A stretch of DNA of 64,000 nt from Acidovorax delafieldii (GTDB lineage: Bacteria; Pseudomonadota; Gammaproteobacteria; Burkholderiales; Burkholderiaceae_C). The translations under genes were made by a program, and so were the position numbers. Location of the stretch: positions 868,001 to 932,000 of the forward strand of contig NZ_VJWE01000011.1 of assembly GCF_007993815.1 (NCBI RefSeq). The letters run 5' to 3'. Below are positions 38,167 to 47,581 of the stretch, in pieces; within the stretch, counting starts at the first letter, position 1; the number at the start of each line of letters is the position of its first letter. The notes below the pieces were generated by a model. It worked only from the letters and a program-made list of their open reading frames with translations, searched no databases and had not been told where the DNA came from.

Positions 38167-38874
38167 ATGAGACCCGGACACGCACTCGTCCTCTTTTCCG
38201 GAGGCCAAGACTCCACCACCTGCCTGGCCTGGGCTCTGGAGAACTTTGCCCATGTCGAAACCATCGGCTTTGACTATGGCCAGCGCCACCATATCGAACT
38301 GCAGGCGCGGCAGACGGTGCTGTCATCGCTGCGCGCGCAGTTTCCACAGTGGAACGCCCGGCTGGGCGATGACCACATGCTGGACCTGGCGGTCCTGGGC
38401 CACATCAGCGACACGGCGCTGACGAGCGACACCGAGATCCAGATGACCGCCGCCGGCCTGCCCAACACTTTTGTGCCAGGGCGCAACCTGCTGTTCTTCC
38501 AGCTGGCGGCCGCCGTGGGCTACCGGCGTGGCCTGCACACCCTGGTGGGCGGCATGTGCGAGACCGACTTTTCGGGCTACCCCGACTGCCGTGACGACAC
38601 GCTCAAGGCGCTGCAGGTGGCCGTGTCGCTGGGCATGGGACAGCGTTTCACCTTCGATACCCCACTCATGTGGCTGGACAAGGCCGAGACCTGGGAACTG
38701 GCCCGGGCCCTCGGTGGGAAGGCACTGGTCGATCTGATCGTGAACGACTCGCACACCTGCTACCACGGCGTGCGCGACACGCTGCATGCGTGGGGCTACG
38801 GCTGCGGCACCTGCCCTGCCTGCGCGCTGCGCAAAAGCGGCTATGAGCGCTGGAGCGGTGCCACGACCGCCTAG
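38167..38874 (+). CDS. queC: 7-cyano-7-deazaguanine (preQ0) synthase
   Basis: A 235-residue enzyme forming preQ0 from carboxy-deazaguanine with ATP and ammonia, in the queuosine pathway. The PP-loop [11 protein letters not shown] lies at residues 9-19; the zinc site is formed by SHTCYHG and [14 protein letters not shown] near the end. ATG 38167 has CTGGAG upstream; a GTG further upstream lies inside the preceding terminator and is not used. No other queuosine genes and no preQ1 riboswitch are seen nearby. It ends in a stem-loop at 38903. Confidence 0.93.
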   Translation: MRPGHALVLFSGGQDSTTCLAWALENFAHVETIGFDYGQRHHIELQARQTVLSSLRAQFPQWNARLGDDHMLDLAVLGHISDTALTSDTEIQMTAAGLPNTFVPGRNLLFFQLAAAVGYRRGLHTLVGGMCETDFSGYPDCRDDTLKALQVAVSLGMGQRFTFDTPLMWLDKAETWELARALGGKALVDLIVNDSHTCYHGVRDTLHAWGYGCGTCPACALRKSGYERWSGATTA

Positions 38875-38902
38875 TCCCAAAGTCCACGAAGATGGGGGCA
38901 AG

Positions 38903-38940
38903 AACCATGCATAAACCTATGTTATTTTTGCATGGTTTTG
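38903..38940 (+). terminator. stem-loop after queC
   Basis: AACCATGCA (38903-38911) pairs with TGCATGGTT (38929-38937), followed by TTT. The loop is AT-rich and long and the T run short, so it may be a weak terminator or an operator for the pckG side. Confidence 0.5.
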
Positions 38941-39071
38941 ACCCCTGTCTGACAGACAAACCGGCGGCAGATTCATAAAATTGACATCCCAGCCGACCCG
39001 CGGAATCCGTGGAACTAGCCTCCACCCGTGGGGCTGACACACGCTCCCGCCCGCCGACTGAGCACGAAAGC

Positions 39072-39163
39072 CGTTTTTTCAAAGGCAGCGCTCAGCACCG
39101 CAACTGCGCCAGGCCTCGCCGTGACCCGCCCGGTCCGCTTCCTTTGAAAAAACGTTTTTTCAA
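39072..39163 (+). promoter_or_regulatory. alternative-hairpin leader of pckG
   Basis: Three matching segments lie just before pckG: CGTTTTTTCAAAGG (39072-39085), its exact complement CCTTTGAAAAAACG (39141-39154), and CGTTTTTTCAA (39153-39163). The middle one can pair with either the first or the third, and with the third forms a perfect 20-bp palindrome 16 bp before ATG. The rest of the 305-bp gap after queC holds only the stem-loop at 38903 and a possible -35 TTGACA near 38980; no gene. Confidence 0.65.
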
Positions 39164-39179
39164 CTTAGGAAGCTCCCCG

Positions 39180-41051
39180 ATGAACGCACCCACGATGCAG
39201 GGCCTGAATCTCAACGCCCCCGCTTACGTCAAAAACGCCCGGCTGCTCGCCTGGGTGGCCGACATGGCCGCCCTGTGCAAACCCGACACCATTTACTGGT
39301 GCGACGGCTCCCAGGAAGAGTACGACCGCCTGTGCCAGCAGCTGGTCGATGCTGGCACCTTCAAGAAGCTGAACCCCGCCAAGCGCCCCGGCAGCTTCCT
39401 GGCCTGGTCCGATCCATCGGACGTGGCCCGTGTGGAAGACCGCACCTACATCTGCTCGGCCGCCAAGGAAGACGCCGGCCCCACCAACAACTGGATGGCT
39501 CCCGCTGAAATGCGCGCCACGCTGCAGCCACTGTTTGACGGCTGCATGAAGGGCCGCACCATGTACGTGGTGCCGTTCAGCATGGGCCCACTGGGCAGCC
39601 ACATCGCCCACATCGGCGTGGAGCTGACCGACAGCGCCTACGTGGCCGTGAACCAGCGCCTGATGACCCGCATGGGCAAGGCCGTGTACGACGTGCTGGG
39701 TGTGGAAGGCGAGTTCGTGCCTTGCATGCACACCGTGGGCGCGCCCCTGGCCGAAGGCGAGAAGGACACGACGAGCTGGCCTTGCAACCCCAAGGTCAAG
39801 TACATCGTCCACTACCCAGAAACGCGCGAAATCTGGTCCTACGGCTCGGGCTACGGCGGCAACGCGCTGCTGGGCAAGAAGTGCCTGGCCCTGCGCATCG
39901 CGTCCACCATGGGCCGCGACCAAGGCTGGCTGGCCGAACACATGCTCATCCTGGGCGTGACCAACCCCCAAGGCAAGAAATACCACGTGGCAGCGGCCTT
40001 CCCCAGCGCCTGCGGCAAGACCAACTTCTCGATGCTGGTGCCGCCCGAGGCGGGCTTTGCCGGCTGGAAGGTCACCACCATCGGTGACGATATCGCCTGG
40101 ATCAAGCCCCATGCCGACGGCAAGATGTACGCCATCAACCCTGAGGCCGGCTACTTCGGCGTGGCCCCCGGCACCAACATGCACACCAACCCCAACTGCA
40201 TGCGCAGCCTGGACAAGGACGTGATCTTCACCAACGTGGCCCTGACGGACGACGGCGACGTTTGGTGGGAAGGCATGGAAAAGGACACCGGCAAGCTGCC
40301 GGACCACCTGATCGACTGGCAAGGCAAGGACTGGACGCCCCAGATCGCCAAGGAAACCGGCGCCAAGGCTGCCCACCCCAACTCGCGCTTCACGGTGGCT
40401 GCCACCAACAACCCTGCGCTCGACCCCCAGTGGGACGATGCCAATGGCGTGCCAATTGATGCCTTCATCTTCGGCGGCCGCCGCTCCACCACCGTGCCGC
40501 TGGTGACCGAAGCCCGCACCTGGACGGAAGGCGTGTACATGGCTGCCACCATGGGCTCTGAAACCACCGCTGCAGCCTTTGGTGCCCAAGGCGTGGTGCG
40601 CCGCGACCCCTTCGCCATGCTGCCGTTCTGCGGCTACAACATGAGTGACTACTTCCAGCACTGGCTAAACATGGAAGGCCAAATCGCCGCCACCGGCAAG
40701 GCGCTGCCCAAGGTGTTCTGCGTGAACTGGTTCCGCAAGGACGAGGCTGGCAAGTTCGTCTGGCCCGGTTATGGCGACAACATGCGCGTGCTCAAGTGGA
40801 TGATTGACCGCATCGAAGGCCAGGCCCAAGGCCAGGAAACCATGTTCGGCGTGGCCCCGCAGTACGCAGAGATCAACTGGACGGGCCTGGACTTCAGCGC
40901 CCACAAGTTTGACGCCGTGACCAGCATCGACAAGGCGGCCTGGGCCGAAGAGTTCAAGCTGCACGATGCACACTTCGAACAGCTGGCCTACCACCTGCCA
41001 AAGGCGCTGCTCGATACCAAGGCGCAACTGCAAAAGCGTTTGGCAGCCTGA
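39180..41051 (+). CDS. pckG: phosphoenolpyruvate carboxykinase (GTP)
   Basis: A 623-residue GTP-dependent PEPCK, converting oxaloacetate to phosphoenolpyruvate for gluconeogenesis. The P-loop with reactive Cys is [13 protein letters not shown] (about 280-292); [20 protein letters not shown] and [12 protein letters not shown] are substrate and metal-binding blocks; the start [15 protein letters not shown] is typical. Length is normal. ATG 39180 is the only start consistent with the family N-terminus; the open frame upstream is leader. A terminator follows at 41088. Confidence 0.95.
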   Translation: MNAPTMQGLNLNAPAYVKNARLLAWVADMAALCKPDTIYWCDGSQEEYDRLCQQLVDAGTFKKLNPAKRPGSFLAWSDPSDVARVEDRTYICSAAKEDAGPTNNWMAPAEMRATLQPLFDGCMKGRTMYVVPFSMGPLGSHIAHIGVELTDSAYVAVNQRLMTRMGKAVYDVLGVEGEFVPCMHTVGAPLAEGEKDTTSWPCNPKVKYIVHYPETREIWSYGSGYGGNALLGKKCLALRIASTMGRDQGWLAEHMLILGVTNPQGKKYHVAAAFPSACGKTNFSMLVPPEAGFAGWKVTTIGDDIAWIKPHADGKMYAINPEAGYFGVAPGTNMHTNPNCMRSLDKDVIFTNVALTDDGDVWWEGMEKDTGKLPDHLIDWQGKDWTPQIAKETGAKAAHPNSRFTVAATNNPALDPQWDDANGVPIDAFIFGGRRSTTVPLVTEARTWTEGVYMAATMGSETTAAAFGAQGVVRRDPFAMLPFCGYNMSDYFQHWLNMEGQIAATGKALPKVFCVNWFRKDEAGKFVWPGYGDNMRVLKWMIDRIEGQAQGQETMFGVAPQYAEINWTGLDFSAHKFDAVTSIDKAAWAEEFKLHDAHFEQLAYHLPKALLDTKAQLQKRLAA

Positions 41052-41087
41052 CGCTGCGACATTCAGTCAAGGAAGCTGACCATTCAA

Positions 41088-41119
41088 AGCCGTCCCGCCC
41101 TTGCGGGGCGGCTTTTTTT
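41088..41119 (+). terminator. terminator after pckG
   Basis: AGCCGTCCCGC / GCGGGGCGGCT hairpin (one G-U pair) followed by TTTTTTT. Confidence 0.88.
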
Positions 41120-41167
41120 CGTGCGGACACTGCAAGAACAGACTGCACGCGGGGCGCAACGGGGCAT

Positions 41168-41197
41168 AAAAAAAGCCGTGGCGTTGGCCACGGCTTT
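41168..41197 (-). terminator. terminator of the minus-strand membrane-protein gene
   Basis: AAAGCCGTGGC / GCCACGGCTTT hairpin, followed on the minus strand by TTTTTT. It lies 40 bp beyond the stop at 41238 and faces the pckG terminator. Confidence 0.85.
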
Positions 41198-41237
41198 GAA
41201 TGGGAGTCTCTGCGCAGCGTGCGCCGCGCAAAATGCT

Positions 41238-41678
41238 TCAGTAGTACTTGCGGATGCTGTTCACAGTGGGAATACCCATGGCATGGTTCAGTTCAGCCAT
41301 GATCCGTGGGTCCTTCAGGGCGACTTGCCAGGTGCGCTGATCTTCAGCAGCGCGGCGACGGCTTTCAGCCCATGCCAGCGCAGTGTCGCGCAGCGCAACA
41401 CCGGCGCGGCGGGCGGGGCTGGTCAGGAGCGCCAGGGCCGCAAAGGCCACGAGCCACAGCACCATCCAGGCAGCCAGCAGGTGGCCTTCGGTCCAGGTGT
41501 CGATGACTTGGTTGGCCACCACCAGCAGCGCGGAGACCACGGCGGCCAACAGCAGGGAGGCTGCGCCACGCGCGCCGTCAAAATGGGCGGCAGCGCTCTT
41601 CAGAGCGGCGGCTGCGTTTTCGGCCCGGACAACGCCGGGGTGTTCGGTGGGGTACTCAACGTGTGCAAAGGCGGTCAT
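41238..41678 (-). CDS. hypothetical two-span membrane protein
   Basis: A 146-residue protein with two adjacent hydrophobic helices (GAASLLLAAVVSALLVVANQV and LLAAWMVLWLVAFAALALL) between polar ends. The C-terminal part has a DPRIMAELNHAMG stretch and ends RKYY. I do not recognise the family beyond small conserved proteobacterial membrane proteins. It is divergent from a LysR gene with a dyad in the shared 137-bp gap, so it may be that regulator's target (inference). Confidence 0.65.
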   Translation of the reverse strand: MTAFAHVEYPTEHPGVVRAENAAAALKSAAAHFDGARGAASLLLAAVVSALLVVANQVIDTWTEGHLLAAWMVLWLVAFAALALLTSPARRAGVALRDTALAWAESRRRAAEDQRTWQVALKDPRIMAELNHAMGIPTVNSIRKYY

Positions 41679-41776
41679 TTCGGTTTCCCTTTTCTAACGC
41701 TTGTGGCGAGATTGCCGGGCGATGGGGTGATATTAGGGTTTACCCTTTGCATGTTCAAGTTTATATTTTGAATCAT

Positions 41777-41799
41777 TGATATTCATATCAGTGATGAAT
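41777..41799. promoter_or_regulatory. overlapping dyads in front of LysR gene
   Basis: TGATAT-tc-ATATCA (41777-41790) and ATTCAT-n7-ATGAAT (41781-41799) overlap in the gap between the membrane-protein gene and the LysR gene. Candidate LysR operator. Confidence 0.55.
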
Positions 41800-41815
41800 A
41801 TGCTCTCGGGTGACC

Positions 41816-42793
41816 ATGACTCCCCTGAACTTCCGCTCCCTGGACCTGAACCTGCTGCGCGTCTTTGACGAGGTGATGGCAGAGCGCAGCCTCACCCGGG
41901 CTGCGCACAAGCTGTCTATCACCCAGCCGGCCGTCAGCAATGCCATGCGGCGCCTGCGCGATGTGGTGGGCGATGAACTGGTGGTGCGCAGCGGCCAGGG
42001 GGTGGAGCCCACGCCACGTGCGCTGGCCCTGTGGCCGCCCGTGCGCGAGGCCCTGGCCCATTTGCAGGAGTCCCTGGCGCCGGGGCACTTTGACCCGGCA
42101 ACGGCGGAGTCCACCTTTGTGCTGGCGATGGCCGATGCCACGGCGGCGACGCTGGTGCCGGCCCTGGTGGAGATCATCGAGCGCGAAGCCCCCGGCATCT
42201 CCATCCGCGTGCTGCCGCTGACCACGCGCGACCCCCGGCGTCTGCTCGAAGAAGAGGCGGCCGACATGGCTGTGGGTTACTTTCCAGCGGCACTGGCCGA
42301 CCTCACCGCGCGGGCGCAATCAGGCGGCGTGGTCGCCTTTGAAAGCCGCCGGCTGTACGACGGCGAATACGTGTGCGTGATGCGCCAGGGCCACCCTCTG
42401 GCCGACGCGCCCCTGACGCTGGACACCTACTGTGCAGCGCGGCACATGCTGGTGAGTTTTTCGGGCCGGCCCTTTGGTTTCATCGACGAAGCCCTGGCGT
42501 CGCTGGGCCGCGAGCGCAAGGTGGTGATCACGGTCAACCAATTCTTCACGGCCGGTCGGGTGGTGTCGGGCTCGGACCTGCTGACCGTGCTGCCGCGCCA
42601 CTTTGTGCCAGTGACCGGCATCGCCGACGCCTTGGTGCAACGGGCTTTGCCGCTGGACGTGCCCGCCGTGCACGTGGATGCCCTGTGGCGCCGGCGCGGC
42701 CCCCAGCAGGCTGCAATGACCTGGCTGCTGCAGGCGCTTGCACGGTCAGCACGGCGCACCTTTCCGGGGCAGGACCTGCACGGCACGCCTTAG
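41816..42793 (+). CDS. LysR-family regulator (NodD/NahR-like subgroup)
   Basis: A 325-residue LysR protein. The N-terminus FRSLDLNLLRVFDEVMAERS and the helix-turn-helix SITQPAVSNAMRRLRD (about 30-60) are typical of the NodD/NahR/LinR-like subgroup, many of which respond to aromatic compounds. A substrate-binding domain fills about 95-300. ATG 41816 is chosen over GTG 41810. It is followed by a phosphoesterase gene 12 bp later on the same strand. Ligand unknown. Confidence 0.87.
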   Translation: MTPLNFRSLDLNLLRVFDEVMAERSLTRAAHKLSITQPAVSNAMRRLRDVVGDELVVRSGQGVEPTPRALALWPPVREALAHLQESLAPGHFDPATAESTFVLAMADATAATLVPALVEIIEREAPGISIRVLPLTTRDPRRLLEEEAADMAVGYFPAALADLTARAQSGGVVAFESRRLYDGEYVCVMRQGHPLADAPLTLDTYCAARHMLVSFSGRPFGFIDEALASLGRERKVVITVNQFFTAGRVVSGSDLLTVLPRHFVPVTGIADALVQRALPLDVPAVHVDALWRRRGPQQAAMTWLLQALARSARRTFPGQDLHGTP

Positions 42794-42805
42794 ACTGCAC
42801 GGCTG

Positions 42806-43651
42806 ATGAATATCCAGCTTTTGTCCGACCTCCATCTGGAGGCACACCCCTACTTTGTGCCCGAGCCCGCCCTTGGCGCGGATGTGCTGGTGCTGGCGGG
42901 GGACGTGGGCTCCTACCAGCAGGGCTCTCAACTGGACGACGACGACTTCGGCCTGGCCCGGTTTTCGCCGTTGTCCCAATATGCAGGCTGGCCGACCCCC
43001 GTGCTGTTTGTGCCCGGCAACCATGAGTACGACGCCCAGGACTTCGATGCCGCGCACCTGCGGCTGCGCCGGACCTGCGACCGCCTGGGCATTGCGTGGC
43101 TCGAACGTGAAACCCTGGTGCTGCAAGGCGTGCGCTTTGTCGGCACGACGCTCTGGAGCGATTTCGACGCGCTGGCCGACCACGAAGGCACCACCGACCT
43201 CACGCGCCGGCTCAAGCTGCGCGACAAGGCTTTTCGCGCGGCCAACTTCTACCTGCGCAAGACCGGTGGCACGCGCCACGCGGAGCCGTTTCTGGCCGAA
43301 CCCATGCGCGATCAGGCGCTGGTCTGCCAGCAGTGGCTGCGCGATGCGCTGCAGCAGCCATTTGACGGTGCCACCGTGGTTGTCACCCACTTTGCGCCCA
43401 GCCTGCGCAGCGCCGACCCCCGCTACGGCCTGGTGCCTGGCACGGCGGGGTTTTGCAACGCGCTGGACGACCTGCTGATGTACACCCCGCTGTGGCTACA
43501 CGGCCACCTGCATGCGCCCAGCGACTACACCGCCCAGGGCACGCACAGCGATGGCTCCGCCTGGCAGTGCCGGGTGGTGGCCAACCCGCTGGGTTATGCG
43601 CGCAAGGGCGAGCAGATAGCGTTTCAGCCGCGCTGCATGGTCACCGTATGA
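42806..43651 (+). CDS. calcineurin-like metallophosphoesterase
   Basis: A 281-residue hydrolase with the di-metal motifs in order: SDLHLE (about 6-11), AGDVG (about 31), PGNHEYD (about 70), THFAPS (about 193) and HGHLHAP (about 231). Substrate unknown; the family covers cyclic nucleotide, protein and nucleotide phosphatases. It begins 12 bp after the LysR stop and may be cotranscribed with it. No signal peptide, so it is likely cytoplasmic. Confidence 0.88.
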   Translation: MNIQLLSDLHLEAHPYFVPEPALGADVLVLAGDVGSYQQGSQLDDDDFGLARFSPLSQYAGWPTPVLFVPGNHEYDAQDFDAAHLRLRRTCDRLGIAWLERETLVLQGVRFVGTTLWSDFDALADHEGTTDLTRRLKLRDKAFRAANFYLRKTGGTRHAEPFLAEPMRDQALVCQQWLRDALQQPFDGATVVVTHFAPSLRSADPRYGLVPGTAGFCNALDDLLMYTPLWLHGHLHAPSDYTAQGTHSDGSAWQCRVVANPLGYARKGEQIAFQPRCMVTV

Positions 43652-43764
43652 TCGGTGCGCGGTTCGTACGAATCCGCCACGCGCCGAACAGAACAACATG
43701 ACCCAGGTCAAGACAACAGGCACCCGCGCAGAGTAGTCTGCTTCATCCTTTTTCGGAGAACACC

Positions 43765-44187
43765 ATGAACATCCTGCTTGCTGTCGATGGCAGCGCCTAC
43801 ACCAAGAAAATGCTGGCCTACCTGGCCACCCACGAAGAACTGCTGGGCGGCACCCACACCTACACCGTGCTGACGGTGCAGGCCCCGCTGCCTCCCCGCG
43901 CACGCGCCGCGCTGGGCAAGGAAGTGGTCGACAACTACCACGCGGAAGAAGCCGAAAAAATCCTCGCCCCGGTGTGCAAGTTCCTGGGCCGCCACGGGGT
44001 GGATGCCAAGCGCAGCGTCAAGGTCGGCGCGGTGGGCGAGACCATTGCCAAGGTGGCAGACACCGGCAAGTTCGACCTGCTGGTCATGGGCTCGCACGGC
44101 CATGGCGCCATCGCCACGCTGGTGATGGGCTCGGTGACCACCCAGGTGCTGGCCCACAGCAAGGTGCCGCTGCTGATCGTTCGCTGA
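43765..44187 (+). CDS. universal stress protein (UspA family)
   Basis: A 140-residue single Usp domain. The nucleotide-binding signature [20 protein letters not shown] (G-x2-G-x9-G-S) lies at about 112-131, so it belongs to the ATP-binding group. [10 protein letters not shown] at the start gives the usual Asp. CGGAGAA precedes ATG. A terminator follows 42 bp after the stop. Confidence 0.93.
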   Translation: MNILLAVDGSAYTKKMLAYLATHEELLGGTHTYTVLTVQAPLPPRARAALGKEVVDNYHAEEAEKILAPVCKFLGRHGVDAKRSVKVGAVGETIAKVADTGKFDLLVMGSHGHGAIATLVMGSVTTQVLAHSKVPLLIVR

Positions 44188-44229
44188 ACGCACAGGTCCA
44201 CAGCGCACAACGGCGCAACGCCCACCCCA

Positions 44230-44256
44230 AAGCCCTGCCTTGCAGGGCTTTTTTTC
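44230..44256 (+). terminator. terminator after uspA-like gene
   Basis: AAGCCCTGC / GCAGGGCTT hairpin followed by TTTTT. Confidence 0.88.
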
Positions 44257-44267
44257 ATCTCGTTACG

Positions 44268-44322
44268 ACCAAAGGGTTATTGAATAACCAATCAGTTTAC
44301 TTTTGTACCAAATGGTTATACA
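44268..44322 (+). promoter_or_regulatory. promoter region of the fasciclin gene with repeated half-sites
   Basis: ACCAAAGGGTTAT (44268-44280) and ACCAAATGGTTAT (44307-44319) are direct repeats 39 bp apart. GGTTATTGAATAACC (44275-44289) is a perfect palindrome sharing the same GGTTAT half-site. A -10-like TATACA (44317-44322) overlaps the right copy, 57 bp before the ATG. Candidate operators for an unidentified regulator. Confidence 0.6.
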
Positions 44323-44378
44323 TTCGCGCCACGCCCATCTTGGCGTGTCATTTCCATCGAAACCGAGAGGAACGACCC

Positions 44379-44834
44379 ATGAAGAAGACCCTGATTGCAC
44401 TCGCTTTGACCGCTGGCGCCACCTTCAGCGCCATGGCGCAAGACATCGTCGATACCGCCGTGAAGGCGGGCAACTTCAAGACCCTGGTGGCCGCCGTGCA
44501 GGCCGCCGGTCTGGTGGAAACCCTCAAGGGCCCCGGCCCGTTCACAGTGTTTGCCCCCACCGACGAAGCGTTCGCCAAGATCCCCAAGGCCACGCTGGAC
44601 GGCCTGCTGGCTGACAAGGCCGCACTGACCAAGGTGCTGACCTACCACGTGGTGCCCGGCAAGGTCATGGCCAAGGATGTGAAGGCGGGCAAGGTCAAGA
44701 CCGTGCAAGGCCAGGAACTCACCGTCACCACCAACATGGGCGTGATGGTGGACCAGTCCAAGGTCATCGCCGCCGACGTGGCCGCCAGCAACGGCGTGAT
44801 CCATGCGATCGACACGGTGCTGATGCCCAAGTAA
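44379..44834 (+). CDS. secreted fasciclin (FAS1) domain protein
   Basis: A 151-residue exported protein: signal peptide [20 protein letters not shown], then one FAS1 domain (about 22-150) with [11 protein letters not shown] and the closing YHVVPG and [15 protein letters not shown] segments. Bacterial FAS1 proteins act in adhesion or matrix binding. GAGAGG precedes ATG. The next gene, 55 bp on, encodes a related two-domain lipoprotein, so the pair likely arose by duplication and is one operon. Confidence 0.92.
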   Translation: MKKTLIALALTAGATFSAMAQDIVDTAVKAGNFKTLVAAVQAAGLVETLKGPGPFTVFAPTDEAFAKIPKATLDGLLADKAALTKVLTYHVVPGKVMAKDVKAGKVKTVQGQELTVTTNMGVMVDQSKVIAADVAASNGVIHAIDTVLMPK

Positions 44835-44889
44835 GCCACAGGCACCACCGCTCTTTTCACCCACCATCCATTCACGAGGAGAAGCCGCC

Positions 44890-45828
44890 ATGAACACCGT
44901 ATTCAATCGCCGCACCGTCCTGATGGCCGCCGCCCTGGGCGCCAGCACCACCCTGTTGCAGGCCTGCGGGGGCAGCGACGACGAACCCCAGCGCAACATC
45001 GTCGAGCTGGCGCAAAACACCCCCGAGCTGAGCATCCTGGTCGAAGCCGTGGTCGCAGCTGGCCTGGCGCCCACGCTGAGCACAGGCACGCTCACCGTGT
45101 TCGCGCCCACCAACGCGGCGTTTGCGGCGTTGCTGACCGAACTGGGCGTGACCAAGGAAGCGCTGCTGGCCAACAAGCCCCTGCTGACCGCCGTGCTGAC
45201 CTACCACGTGCTGGGCAGCAAGGTGATGCGGGCTGATGTGCCTCTGGGCAAGGCGATCACGCCGGTGTCGGGCGGCTTCTTCAAGGTCGAGTCGAACAAC
45301 GGCCTGAAGATCACCGATGGCCGCAACCGCGTGAGCACCATCACCAGCACCGACATCCAGGCCAGCAACGGCGTGGTGCATCTGGTGGACAAGGTGCTGC
45401 TGCCCGCCGACAAGGACATCGTGGCCACGGCCTCGGCCCTGCCGGACTTCAGCATCCTCGTCGAGGCCGTAGTGGCCGCGGGCCTGGTGAGCACACTGCA
45501 AGGCGCGGGCCCTTTCACCGTGTTTGCCCCCACCAACGCCGCGTTTGCGGCGCTGCTGACCGAGCTGGGCGTGACCAAGGACGCGTTGCTGGCCAACAAG
45601 ACCCTGCTGACCCAGGTGCTGACCTACCACGTGGTGCCCGCGCGCGTGCTCAAGGCCGAAGTGCCTGTGAACACCGCCATCACCACCGTGCAGGGCCAGA
45701 CCTTCAGCATCAATTCCAGCTTGGTGATCACCGACCAGAACATGCGCACCAGCAATATTGTGGCGACCGACGTATTCACCAGCAACGGCGTGATCCACGT
45801 GGTGGACAAGGTGATCCTGCCGAAGTGA
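44890..45828 (+). CDS. two-domain fasciclin lipoprotein
   Basis: A 312-residue protein. The start MNTVFNRRTVLMAAALGAS has an Arg pair and leads into LLQACGGSDDE, so it is probably a lipoprotein, perhaps exported by Tat. Two FAS1 domains (about 40-172 and 182-310) follow, each with VFAPTNAAFAALLTELGVTK and a TYHV turn; the copies are close to each other, so an internal duplication is recent. It lies 55 bp after the single-domain gene. A strong two-way terminator follows. Confidence 0.9.
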   Translation: MNTVFNRRTVLMAAALGASTTLLQACGGSDDEPQRNIVELAQNTPELSILVEAVVAAGLAPTLSTGTLTVFAPTNAAFAALLTELGVTKEALLANKPLLTAVLTYHVLGSKVMRADVPLGKAITPVSGGFFKVESNNGLKITDGRNRVSTITSTDIQASNGVVHLVDKVLLPADKDIVATASALPDFSILVEAVVAAGLVSTLQGAGPFTVFAPTNAAFAALLTELGVTKDALLANKTLLTQVLTYHVVPARVLKAEVPVNTAITTVQGQTFSINSSLVITDQNMRTSNIVATDVFTSNGVIHVVDKVILPK

Positions 45829-45868
45829 CAGGGCCCCAGGTGCTGCGCGGCTCCACCGGCGCAGCACC

Positions 45869-45910
45869 CACACAGCAAAAAGCCCGGCGTGCCGGGCTTT
45901 TTGCTGTGTG
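45869..45910. terminator. bidirectional terminator
   Basis: CACACAGCAAAAAGCCCGGC and its exact complement GCCGGGCTTTTTGCTGTGTG flank GT: a perfect 42-bp palindrome with A and T tracts, serving the fasciclin genes and the TetR gene that converge here. Confidence 0.9.
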
Positions 45911-45929
45911 GCCTATGAAGCCGCCCGGC

Positions 45930-46553
45930 TCAACGCGCCGCCAGGCCGTCAAAACAGGTGCGCACCACCAGGTCCACGATTTCGGCGTCCGAGTACTGCC
46001 CGCCTTCCTTGAGGAAGCTCACCACCGGGTCGCACGCACGCGCATACAGGGTGTACAGCACGACCAGCGGTGGCAGCGTGGGGCTGATCACCCCCTGGGC
46101 CTGGGCCTGGGTGATCCATTCGCCGATCTGGTCGCTCACGGCCACCAGTCCGTTCAGGTAGTCCTTGTTGGCCATGAGCACCGCACGCAGCGTGGAGTTG
46201 CGGCTGGGCAGCAGGGGCATCTCGTTGGTCAGCAGCCGCTCCAGCGACCAGCGCACCAGCGCATGCAGCTTTTCCAGCGGCGGCATGTCGGCCGGCAACC
46301 CTGCCAGATAAGCCTGTACGCGCCCCAGGATCTGCACCATGGCGGCGCTGCACAGCTCTTCCTTGCTGCAGAAATGCTTGTACAGGCTGGCCTTGGCGAT
46401 ACCGACGGCGTTGGCCACGTCGTCCATGGTCATGGCGTCGAAGGCTTTTTCGCCCAGCAGGCGGCAGGCGGACTGGAGGATGGCATCCTCGCGGGCCTGA
46501 TGCATCTGCTCCTTGAAAGAGACTTTGGGTTGCGGCGTTTGCATGGCGTCCAT
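45930..46553 (-). CDS. TetR-family transcriptional regulator
   Basis: A 207-residue repressor-type protein. The N-terminal helix-turn-helix (about 22-65: AILQSACRLLGEKAFDAMTM, then VANAVGIAKASLYKHFCSKE) is typical of TetR, and a TetR C-terminal all-helical ligand domain follows. Several ATGs compete (46562, 46553, 46544); I use 46553 without a clear ribosome site. The palindrome at 46587 just upstream may be its own operator. It converges on the fasciclin genes and its target is not evident. Confidence 0.85.
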   Translation of the reverse strand: MDAMQTPQPKVSFKEQMHQAREDAILQSACRLLGEKAFDAMTMDDVANAVGIAKASLYKHFCSKEELCSAAMVQILGRVQAYLAGLPADMPPLEKLHALVRWSLERLLTNEMPLLPSRNSTLRAVLMANKDYLNGLVAVSDQIGEWITQAQAQGVISPTLPPLVVLYTLYARACDPVVSFLKEGGQYSDAEIVDLVVRTCFDGLAAR

Positions 46554-46586
46554 TTTATACATTGCAGTAAAAAAATAAATGACTAA

Positions 46587-46599
46587 GTTGCAATGCAAC
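46587..46599. promoter_or_regulatory. 13-bp palindrome upstream of TetR gene
   Basis: GTTGCA-a-TGCAAC, a perfect palindrome 34 bp before the TetR start in the gap to the ArgP-like gene. Candidate autoregulatory operator. Confidence 0.55.
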
Positions 46600-46669
46600 T
46601 ACGTCGTTCACGTTTTTGACAGCACAAACCGTGCCTTGCGCCCCGCATGTGGCGAACAGCAAGGCCGTG

Positions 46670-47581
46670 TCAGGACACCAGCGCCTGGGCCGCGGCGCCC
46701 GTCAGCGCTGCCGACAATGCATCCAGCAGCTCGGATTCCAGGTTCCAGCAATGCCAATAGAGCTGGATCGGCAGTGAGCGGCCTGGGGCCAGGTCCACCA
46801 TGCTGCCGTCGGCCAGCGCCTGCCGCGCCATCAGCTCGGGCATCACCCCCACGGCCCAGCCAGCGGCCACCGCACGCATCTGCGCCTCAGAGCCCGGCAC
46901 AAACAGGTGGTTGAGCGCCACGCGCTTGAGCCCGAACGCACGGGCCACAAACTCGGCCGCCATGTCGTCCTTGCGGTTGAACGACAAAAAAGACACGTCG
47001 CGGAAGTTGTGGGGCGTCAGCCCCTGCGGCAGGTACTGCTGCGCGTAACTGGCCGACGCCACCGCCACATAGGGCATGGCGCCGAGCGGCACCATCTTGC
47101 AACCACGCAGCGCCTGCTTGAGCGTGGTCACACAGCCCAGCACCTGGCCCGAGCGCAGCCATTCCTGCGTGAAGTCCTGGTCGTCCACGATGATTTCGAG
47201 CGGCAGGCGCTGGCGCACCAGATCGTGCAGCGCACCCATGGCCCAGGTGGCGATGCTGTCGGCGTTGATGGCGATCGAGATGCGCTCGTCTTCGCGCGAG
47301 CCCCCCGGCGCGCTGGGCGCCAGCTCCTGCAGGTCGCGCTCCAGGTCGGCGCGCAACAGGCGCATTTGCTTGGTGTGCTTGAGCAGCAGCTGCCCGGCCG
47401 ACGTGGGCCGCAGCGGGCGGCTGCGCACGATGAGCACCGAGCCCACCTGCGCCTCCAGCGCGCGCAGGCGCTGCGAGACGGCCGACTGCGTGACGTTCAG
47501 GCGCTGCGCGGCGCGCTCGAAGCCGCCCTCTTCAACGATGGCGGCAAGGCATTCCAGGGCGGCGGGATCGTAGGTGCTCAT
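46670..47581 (-). CDS. ArgP/IciA-type LysR regulator
   Basis: A 303-residue LysR protein of the ArgP branch: STYDPAALECLAAIVEEGGFERAAQRLNVTQSAVSQRLRALE at the front (helix-turn-helix about 3-60) is close to ArgP, which senses arginine and lysine and controls exporters and metabolic genes. ATG 47581 is used. It is divergent from the D-amino-acid dehydrogenase gene with a 176-bp gap, so that gene is a natural candidate target here (inference). Confidence 0.88.
   Translation of the reverse strand: MSTYDPAALECLAAIVEEGGFERAAQRLNVTQSAVSQRLRALEAQVGSVLIVRSRPLRPTSAGQLLLKHTKQMRLLRADLERDLQELAPSAPGGSREDERISIAINADSIATWAMGALHDLVRQRLPLEIIVDDQDFTQEWLRSGQVLGCVTTLKQALRGCKMVPLGAMPYVAVASASYAQQYLPQGLTPHNFRDVSFLSFNRKDDMAAEFVARAFGLKRVALNHLFVPGSEAQMRAVAAGWAVGVMPELMARQALADGSMVDLAPGRSLPIQLYWHCWNLESELLDALSAALTGAAAQALVS

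Noticed and set aside
43655-43690. tRNA-like ggttcg..aatcc stretch
   Set aside because: No acceptor, D or anticodon arms can be formed around it.
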